From Morchella semilibera (taxonomy: Eukaryota > Ascomycota > Pezizomycetes > Pezizales > Morchellaceae), in the NCBI GenBank assembly GCA_009192285.1, contig WBVU01000003.1, positions 5,505,517-5,569,516 of the forward strand: 64,000 nucleotides of DNA, given 5' to 3'. The position numbers and the translations under genes were made by a program. This document shows positions 56,472 to 64,000 of this stretch, piece after piece (position 1 is the stretch's first letter; each line of letters starts with the position of its first letter). The notes beneath the pieces were generated by a model that was given only the letters and a program-made list of their open reading frames with translations, searched no databases and was not told the origin of the DNA.

Positions 56472-57606
56472 ATGCGCCGAGCGCCTGAAGGAATGCGAGG
56501 AATGACTCCAATTTCAATAGCTGCTCCTGCGCCGAGATATGCGCCTAGAGATCCGGAACTATCAGGAGACTTGAGCGTTCCCTCTCAATGGATTTTCACG
56601 GGCGATAGTAGGAATTTGCTTGTCTCTGCATTAGCACCCGGGCCTGCACCATACCTATCAGCAGCGCAGCCTATCCCGACAATAAGAGGCAAGGTTTCTG
56701 TAATTCCTAAAAACAGACTTACCAATCAACAGAAACTGGTGATAATCCAACAATGCATCGTTAATGTGGAGGGTTTTCGTGTTATGGGAAAAGCTGGATC
56801 CTTCGGGACACAGAGGCAGATTTTGAGGAGGATGGGTTTGACTGTAATATGGAAATGATTATGAGGGATGTTCAGATTGGGGGAAAGGTAAGTTGGAGTT
56901 TTCTCTTCACGCCCGAACCTATTTCTGCTCAATGAATATAGGCCCGCTATACTCTCTATATACAAGTTTCCTACCATTCAATTATACTGACATGTTATAT
57001 AGCTCTATCTTGAGTCCTATTCAGAGTCTCGATCCGGCATTGTAGTTGCAGAATCTGATATAAATCAGGATTCTGTTGTATGGGCCAGAGTCGTTCAGAA
57101 AAAGGAAGAGGACGCGCTTGAGCCAAGGAGGTCAGAAAGGGAACGGCAAATGGAAGCAGATACTATGGGAAAGATTAGGAAAAGCATGACGAAGTCACTG
57201 AAGGATAAACAAGGAAGTGATACGGAAGAGGAAGATGATAGGAAGTATGATGCACCAGCAGCGAAACGACAAAAAAACAAGAAAAAATAGTGATGATCCG
57301 CTGTTGCAGGCGTTTGAGGAGCAAGACGACTATATGGGAGAAATGTATCATAATACGATGTCAAGCAGCGCTGAGAAGCTTGCTCAAGCAATTTCGACAC
57401 CCAGTTCCAATTCTCGAAAAGAGATTGAAAGACTTTCAAATGACAATCTCAAAATACGATCCCAGCTGTCAGAACAAGCTGAGTCTCTCCGTTCTTTAGG
57501 AAATAGAGTTGATAGCGGGAACCAACAAGTTATGGATTTATTGCGTCAGTTGTTAAGACTTGATTGTGATATATGTACATGTATCTATTTAGTCTCTAGG
57601 GTGTAG
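56472..57606 (+). pseudogene. PIF/Harbinger accessory (Myb/SANT-like) gene, frameshifted
   Basis: ATG 56472. NRLTNQQKLVIIQQCIVNVE with FRVMGKAG is the helix-turn-helix start seen in Myb-like proteins encoded beside fungal HARB1-type transposases. A frame change near 56800 continues as LRDTEADFEEDGFDCNMEM. A GTAAGT intron (about 56889-57001) leads to a charged region with a nuclear-localisation-like PAAKRQK, and a run-length change in the A-rich string near 57270-57290 leads to a coiled-coil C-terminus (AEKLAQAI, then RKEIERLSNDNLKIRSQLSE). The partner transposase lies downstream on the opposite strand, the arrangement expected of Harbinger elements. In relatives this protein binds the element ends. 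Confidence 0.55.
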
Positions 57607-58353
57607 ATATTCTTCAAGGGTGGGAGGGGGGCAATTGAATTTAATTGAAGTAGCGGAACCCCAATAACAAGTATGAATATTGGTTAAAGGAATACAAACT
57701 GTATAGTAGGACCCAATCAGAGAAAGACTAACCTTTAAACTATTTTTACCGCTTAAGAAATTCTATTGTATTAGAATCTTACCAAATGCCCACTCAATTC
57801 TAATTCTTTGACTAGCGATATACTTATTGAAATTCATCTCCTGTGTCATATTTCTGTTCCTTCGATGTCGATATGCACCCATCATTTCCCTACCCAAAAA
57901 ATATACCGGGCCACCATTAACTAAAGGTTCTCTGCCATCTGGTAAGCGTAAATCAGCCTGTACTCTTCCCAAAATTCACAAATGAAACATCATCCAATCT
58001 CCAGGTGTTCGTTCATATGGGCTGTCCAAATGTAAAACAATACCATCTGGCGTAGTAATAGCCTGAAACCTAACCGAACGATTTTTCCACACCCAGAACA
58101 GAAAATACATTGTCGGAATGTTCCAGGCCTACATACTGTACCGCCTGACCGTATAAAAACATCAGCCTGTTTTGTAGATCTAGAGCTGATACGAGCTTGA
58201 TATATGCTTTATCTATAGGATATGCCGTATTTCGGCCTGAGCGATAATCTTGATATTTGGTGCTTAATTAGGGCCGAGTAAGGCTCGATCAGGCTCTTTC
58301 TGGAGAATAGCATGCGCGAATAAAATCAGATTATCAAGGACTCTCAGCGGAAT

Positions 58354-58485
58354 AAGGGTTAGGGTTGTGGACTTGGAGATATCATCTACTCTGCGCTCTC
58401 TACTACACCTTCTCCTCTACACCTCTATCTCTTCTACACCTTCATCTACTCTACACCTTCACCTCTACAACTTCACCTCTACACC
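58354..58485 (-). repeat. telomere-like motif plus CTACACCT minisatellite
   Basis: GGGTTAGGGTT at 58357 is followed by a degenerate array of CTACACCTTCACCT-type units to 58485. Read on the minus strand the order is GTAGAGGTGA array, then AACCCTAACCC, as at 504-626. The two modules therefore form a widely spaced inverted pair. Confidence 0.7.
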
Positions 58486-58583
58486 ACTCCTTCCTATCTT
58501 CCTACCCTGATTAATCATACATACAAAAGCTAATCGGTGCATTCAGTAGTGAATCCAATGACTCCAAACGGGCGTAGAATCGA

Positions 58584-58710
58584 GCACAGCACCACACAGC
58601 ACCACACAGCACCACACAGCACCACACAGCACCGCACAGCACAGCACAGCACAGCACAGCACAGCACAGCACAGCACCGCACAGCACCGCACAGTACCGC
58701 ACAGCACCGT
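58584..58710. repeat. AGCAC microsatellite array
   Basis: Interleaved units of ACAGC and ACCACACAGC, about 20 copies, with ACCGCACAGC variants at the right end. It lies inside the decayed Harbinger transposase. Confidence 0.95.
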
Positions 58711-59799
58711 ACCTGAAAGTACAGAATCACTGTACCTGAGAGCACGAAATGAAGCAGTGAATCAAGCAGGCACGTTAGATAGGTAGGTAGACAGGCAGGC
58801 AGGCAGGCGGCTGCAGTGAAGATAGTTAGACGAATGTACATATTAAATCGAGAAATAATCCAGAGTTTTATTTGTGAAATTCACCAATGCTAGAAGGAGT
58901 GTTAGTACTGGCCTACCTGCGCATCCAGATCTTTCAGTGAATAAAATCAATTTTATATCGGCATTGTCATATACCGTAATCTTCACTAGGTATCAGCTTT
59001 AGCGAAACCATAGGCTAGTTATGTCCTGATCTGAAGTATCGGGCATAAAATCGTAAGCGCTTGATATCGGACTGGATTCGGCTTCAAGTCAAACTGATAT
59101 TTTTATACGGTCCGCGGTAAAGTATAGCTTGATGTGTAGCTTCAATAAAACCATAACATATATTACCAGGAGTTTCGATCACATTATAATATTGTAATAT
59201 CTTATGGGTTAAACGAACTTGATCCCAAAAAAGCAAATCTCTCTGCTTATTATGGATACATTACCGTATCGTTGAAAACTACTTCAACCCAAGATGTTCC
59301 CCATCCAAAAATGTTACAGCAGTCCTTATACTGGTTCGGGTATGCAAATCGATATAAAACTACACATAACATAGTTGTTGGCTCAGCTCTATATCCTTTT
59401 CTTAGCTGGATGTCTCTTAATTTTGGGGACAGAAATTTCTTCTATTTGTGTTTTTGTGAAACGCAAAAACTCTAAGCACCATAAATCAGTCTTATCGTCA
59501 AGGGGGAAAGCAGTAGGGGTATGTTTTCTGCCTGGACGGGGGGCTCGCAGATTTCCTTTTCTGGATCGCATCAATTGAAAAAGACCTTTTCTTCCAAATC
59601 CGCTGTTGCAAAAGAATGGATCCGTCAAAAAAATAGCGGCTGCAGCTGTAGGTTGAGACATTTTGACCTATCACCCTTCAAATCTATGTGGGCATGCTCA
59701 TTTTTATATCTTGGTCTTTGTTTACATTGTTTACATCTTGGCTTTTTCTTCACCCCCCGGCCTGAGGAACCGGGGGGTAGAACAATCCCTACAGATTAA

Positions 59800-61090
59800 T
59801 CTCTAAAGTAATTCGCTGCTGTTCCTATGGCAACGGCGAAATTTCTGGGCGTGCCGGAACCCTCTACTGGTGGACTGCGGTAGGGGATAACACTTGGACA
59901 CCTTACCAGAAACAGGTATGTATAATGACTTTCTGGGTGTTTTAGGTAGGGGCCAGCTAAGTCTATAGCTAACCCGGCCCACAGGGCAGAAAAAAGACTT
60001 ATAATTGTGCGATGACTTGACTACTCCACTGTGACGACTCTGGGAGAGGTGGTGAAGACAGGAAATCTATCGTGCGGCCCTGGTGACGCCTTCCGGGACT
60101 GCCGTTGTGCGACCACTCAAGGAGAGGTGGCGCAGTCATCGTACGGCGCCACTAGAGCAGGCGGCGCCGTGGGCAGCGATTTGGCTGAACCTCACACCAC
60201 TGTTGAAATTTGCAGATTCGGGACCCTCAACATTAACATTTGGTGGGGTTGTTGCCTTGAAGGAAAGTACAACGGCCAACAGAGATTTTGCAACAAAATG
60301 AAATCTTACCCTTGCGACGACATCACTAAACCTGCTGTTTGTATCACCGGCCAGATAATGCCATACAAAAGAGAGCCCTGGCGAGTTTTTTTCTGTGTTA
60401 GCAGTTGTGCCGGAAACGCCAAAAAGTTGTGAGTGGAGATTTTGATAGAACTGTGATGTAAAACACACGAATAGGGCCAAACCTCAGACCCCCGTCGTAC
60501 CCCTGGAGAAAGGCAACCTTTTACAGGCTCCTGTACTATCAAGGTGAAGTGGGTGCCTTGTGCGAGATCAAGACATTCGGCACCTCCAACCTTTACCCAA
60601 CCTTTGGCAGTGGCTGTGCCAACGCTAAAGCCGTGATCATGCACAGCGTCTAGGCCGCCGTCATACATCCCCCGTACCGACTTTGCGCAAATAGAATGAC
60701 TGTCGCCTAGCCAGTCAGGTAATGGAAATATAGAGCTAGCTCGTTTTGCGCCAAGGTATGTACTCTACTACGAGGTCGGGGCTTGTGATATGCGTCAAGT
60801 ACAGCCACATGTCCTAACTAAGGCTTGGCTAACAGGGCTAGGAATAAATACCGGTCCAGTACTCGCAGTTCTTTAACGTTTCCGAACTGGACTGGGTCTG
60901 CATACCACCAAAACCTAGCTGCCAAGCACGATTTACGCCCATATGCAGACCCAGTCCAGTTCGAAAACGTTAGAAAACTACGAGTAGATCCAGTAGATCG
61001 GTGGACCTTGCTTACATATGTTTTTGCCTAGGTTATGGGCGACAACGCACCGAATATCATCTTAGCCTGTTGTCGATAAGCTAGAGACTG
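59800..61090. other. gene-free stretch with Cys-rich frame
   Basis: A frame at 60031-60432 encodes a Cys-rich stretch (GCC, FCNKMKSYPCDDI, FCVSSC) but has no ATG at its 5' end. A similar EIxxFGT string recurs at about 60560-60600 in another frame. It might be a broken small secreted protein gene. The 124-bp MITE at 60860-60987 lies at its 3' side. Confidence 0.3.
60860..60987. mobile_element. 124-bp TA-inserting MITE, copy 2, upstream of STAND-ankyrin gene
   Basis: Same terminal repeats as 54176-54302 with the middle in the opposite orientation, so the element is inverted. TA duplicated at both ends. It lies 117 bp before the ATG at 61105, where core promoter sequence is expected. Confidence 0.85.
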
Positions 61091-61104
61091 CAAAGCTCAA
61101 CACC

Positions 61105-63826
61105 ATGGATCCCCTTTCAGTCGCCGCATCCATCACCGGATTATTAACCGCCTCCATTGAGGTAGTCAAGCTATTTTCGGCGCTCAAAGAAGCCTATGAC
61201 TATGCACAGACGGTCCATGATGAAATACATCACTTCAGATTTATTCTCTTCCAACTACAAAAATACGTTAACTCGCAGTCGATGAATGTTACCCGAGCAT
61301 CCATGATCGACCTGGATCAGGTTGTAGCAGTGCTATTGGGATGTGTGCTCACATTTTCGGAGCTCGAAAGGGAAGCCAAACGCCTACAGTCAAGGTCAGG
61401 GGCGCTCGGGCGGGTGTGGTGGACAATGGCAAGGTCTAATTTTGTGGGCCTTGTCCAACGACTACAAAACCACAAGGGCACTATATGTTCCATGCTCCTC
61501 ATTCTCACCAGGTATGCATGATACTACTACTCTTCGCACCCGCTCTCTCCCCCAGCTTCACAATCCTTATGTATAGTTGTTCAAAGTCCCGGGACAATGC
61601 AACCGCGAGTTGCTACGGGGGCTTGTCCCGGGATTTTTGACATGCAGGTATAGATACAAACGCTAAGGCATGGAATGGGAATGTAGCGGATCGCAAGATG
61701 AGGCTCTGAATGGCATGCATGAATTGCAGAGGAAAGTAGAAGAGCTGGTACGCATTAATGCCGAAATGGCACGTAAGCTTGGCTCAGTCTCAGCTGGGTC
61801 CGCCTTATCATCAGGGGCCAGCATCACAGGGGCCAGCACTACAGGGAGTGTCATGACAATGCGAAGTGTGCTTTCCTCCTCTTCGGCCCGGACCAACTTT
61901 TCAACCACCCTCAAGGATAGTCGGGTATACAGGCGAGCATCATTCGAGCACGTAAATAAGCCCAGGCCGGCAACAAACTTGAATCAAGGGTCTGCTCCAT
62001 CAATTCAACAATCATGGTCGGTACTCTCAGGTATTAGCCTTTCTGAAGTATCAAACTATGCTGTCTATTCGTTACCCATCTCTCCGCAAGAGCTCTATAA
62101 CCCAACTTGGTACACAACATCTCACCCGGTTGACATCCTGGTACCTAGCACGCCCGAAGTAACAGCCTTCCTCACGACAGCTTTTGCGGAAGCCCTCAAG
62201 GTTGCCCTGAAGCAGAGCGATGTGGAGACTGCAAAGAGCATTGCCAACTACATACCGTACTGGGACATCGTTCTGAAAATGAGTGCGGCCTACCCTCTGC
62301 TCGCAGCTGATTCTTCGAATAGGAATAGCCCTGAAGAGGTGCTTGACAGGTTAACGCTCCTGAGATTGTGGCTGCAGTGCGGAGGTAACGTGGATGCCAA
62401 AGATCAGATGGGTCGAACCGGCATCCAGAAGGCGATGGTGGATGAAGATTGGGATCTGTTTAAGCTGCTGGGTGAGAACGGGTCAGATATCAACTCGGCA
62501 TGCAGTTCTGGCAAGAATGTACTTCATCTTGTTTCAGGATTAGGGGGTGAGAAGATGGTGCTTGCACTCTGTGACGATATCGGATCTAAGGATAGGGCTG
62601 AGATCGAGGGAACCCCGGTCGGTTGCAGCTCCGGGCGCCAGCGCGCGTCCGCAGTTCAGGTACTCCTAAAGCTTGGGGTGAATATTAACGCCCAGGATCC
62701 GTATTCAGGTGTCACCGCGCTCCATCTCTCCTTGAAGAGTGGACACTGGGAGGTAGTTGAGGTCCTGCTAGCCCACGGAGCCGATATTAAAACCAGAGAC
62801 AACAAGGGCAAAACCGCACTCCACTTCGCTTCGGCGCGCGGGAATAAACATATCGTTGAAATCTTGCTCAGCCACGGGGCAGATGTCAACGCCAGGGACA
62901 ACCGGTACACGACCTCCCTCCATCGCGCTTCAGCCGGCGGGCATACGGACGTCGTTGAGGTGCTGGTCAGCTACGGGGCAGAGGTCAAATTCCAGAACGA
63001 GTGGGGGAAGACCGCCCTGCTCTGCGCTTCGGAGGGCGGACATAAGGACATCGTGGACGTTCTCCTCAGTTGCGGGGCAGACTTCAATTGCCCGGACAAA
63101 CAGGGGTTGACCGCGCTACATTGCGCTTCGGCGGGCGGGTATGAGAAGATCGTTGAAGTCCTACTAAATCACGGAGCAGATATCAAAGCCCATGACATGA
63201 AGTTCAAGACCGCCCTTCATTGCGCTTCGGCGGATGGGCATGAGGACGTCGTGAAGCTCCTGCTCAGCCGCGGAGCAGGTGTCCAAGACCAGGACAACCA
63301 GGGGATGGCCGCCCTTCATTACGCTTCGCATGAAGACGTCGTTGAGCTCCTCCTCAGCCATGGGGCAGATAGCAGGGCCCGGGACAGGCGGAAAAGGACC
63401 GCCCTTCACTGCGCTTCGGCGGGCGGGTACGAGGACGTCGTTAAAGCCCTGCTAAATCACGGAGCAGATATCAAAGCCCGGGACGTAAATATCAAGACTG
63501 CCCTTCATTACGCTTCGGCGGGTGGGCATGGGGACGTCGTTGAGCTCCTGGTCCGCCGCGGGGCAAGTGTTAATATCCAAGACGGGTTGGGGGCGACCGC
63601 CCTTCATTACGGTTCGGCGGGTGGGCATGAAGACGTCGTTGAGTTCCTCCTTAGCCGCGGGGCAGATATCGGGACCTGGGACGGGGAGGGAAGGGCCGCC
63701 CTTGATTACGCTTCGGCGAGCGGGCATAGGGGCGTCGTTGGGGTCCTGGCTAGATATGAGGCAGATGAAAAAGCCAAGAACGAGCGCGCGACCGCACTCC
63801 ATAGAGCTTCGGCGGGCAGGAGTTAG
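61105..63826 (+). CDS. STAND-type protein: fungal N-terminal domain plus ankyrin repeats
   Basis: Exons 61105-61511 and 61687-63826, joined through a 175-bp intron (GTATGC donor, ACGCTAAGG branch region, TAG acceptor) that keeps phase and gives about 849 residues. The N-terminus (MDPLSVAASITGLLTASIEV, VVKLFSALKEAYDYAQTV) is the fungal STAND N-terminal domain, a HeLo-like helical module. A coiled coil (MHELQRKVEELVRINAEMAR) and a low-complexity linker follow. No NACHT or P-loop is seen. From about residue 420 there are some 12 ankyrin repeats of about 33 residues (such as TALHCASAGGYEDVVKALLN with HGADIKARD), several nearly identical at the DNA level. A TAG ends the frame at 63824, yet the same frame continues for 26 more ankyrin-like codons (DVVDALIKYDGDS) to 63907. 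A likely cytosolic interaction or incompatibility-type protein. Confidence 0.75.
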
Positions 63827-64000
63827 GATGTCGTTGACGCTCTCATTAAGTATGACGGAGATAGTAGAGACACAAAGGTCAGCGGGCCACCACACCCCGC
63901 GCTCTAGCTGTCAATCCATGAAGCGGGAATTTGCTTATCAGATATGCTGAAAATATGGAAACACGATGTTTAGAATAGATACTGTACGTAGGTTGGGAGG

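Larger units (their letters stand above)
57763..59661 (-). pseudogene. PIF/Harbinger (HARB1-like) transposase, decayed
   Basis: ATG at 59661. Segments in order on the minus strand: FPLDDKTDLWCLEFLRFTKT (N-terminal), LYRFAYPNQYKDCCNIFGWG, ICYGFIEATHQAI (the DDE region; the usual first Asp reads Glu), FQAITTPDGIVLHLDSPYER, GGPVYFLGREMMGAYRHRRN and FNKYIASQRIRIEWAFGKI, the conserved end of HARB1 nucleases. Frameshifts and at least a tandem TAATAA (near 59240) break it, and a CAGCA microsatellite array sits in it at 58584-58710. It converges with the Myb-like gene at 56472-57606. Confidence 0.65.

Noticed and set aside
58511-58841. Cys/Val-rich frames (AVLCGAVLCCAVL type) at 58.5-58.8 kb
   Set aside because: Translation of the AGCAC microsatellite; not a protein gene.
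60031-60432. Cys-rich frame as a real secreted protein gene
   Set aside because: No ATG at its start and no signal peptide; kept only as a remark on the gene-free stretch.
62656-63895. Minus-strand frames opposite the second ankyrin gene
   Set aside because: Antisense shadows produced by the repeated ankyrin codons.

Overview
The window reads as nuclear DNA of a filamentous ascomycete fungus, possibly a repeat-rich Pezizomycete (truffle or morel relatives). The class is an inference. Short introns (40-212 bp) often carry a CTAAC-type branch site. There is a STAND/NLR-type gene with a long ankyrin tail, a chromodomain Ty3/gypsy element, a Tad/I-type LINE, a PIF/Harbinger transposon and scattered TTAGGG-type telomere motifs. 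Gene density is low, and most identifiable coding sequence is mobile DNA or genes damaged by it.

Layout. 0.4-0.8 kb: minisatellites next to a telomere-like motif. 1.2-3.9 kb: a broken LINE (minus strand) with two copies of a 137-bp miniature element. 8.2 kb: a small beta-trefoil-like gene. 16.0-18.3 kb: a multi-exon gene of a fungus-specific family with two apparent frameshifts. 22.4-23.2 kb: an RNase H-like gene. 26.7-28.2 kb: coiled-coil and unrecognised ORFs. 30.8-32.3 kb: a protein kinase gene (minus) with one in-frame stop. 36.1-37.0 and 53.8-55.0 kb: two decayed copies of a gypsy-derived repeat. 38.8-51.2 kb: one large NACHT-ankyrin gene (minus), split by a 6161-bp gypsy element in an intron and by a 137-bp element in an exon. 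53.2 kb: a candidate secreted-protein gene with one in-frame stop. 56.5-59.7 kb: a decayed PIF/Harbinger transposon with a Myb-like gene (plus) and a transposase (minus). 61.1-63.9 kb: a second NLR-like gene (fungal STAND N-terminal domain plus ankyrin repeats).

Best findings. (1) A 137-bp element family: four copies of identical length, 9-bp terminal inverted repeats and 2-bp non-TA target duplications. Two copies sit in coding sequence, and removing element plus one duplicated dinucleotide restores the expected protein junction each time. (2) The layered destruction of the NACHT-ankyrin gene. (3) A TA-inserting 123/124-bp MITE with an empty-site paralogue inside the window, whose other copy lies 117 bp upstream of the second NLR-like gene. 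(4) A possible self-priming site in the gypsy element. Many damaged genes carry single-base frameshifts, several at short homopolymers, so true pseudogenes cannot be separated from assembly indels using this sequence alone.
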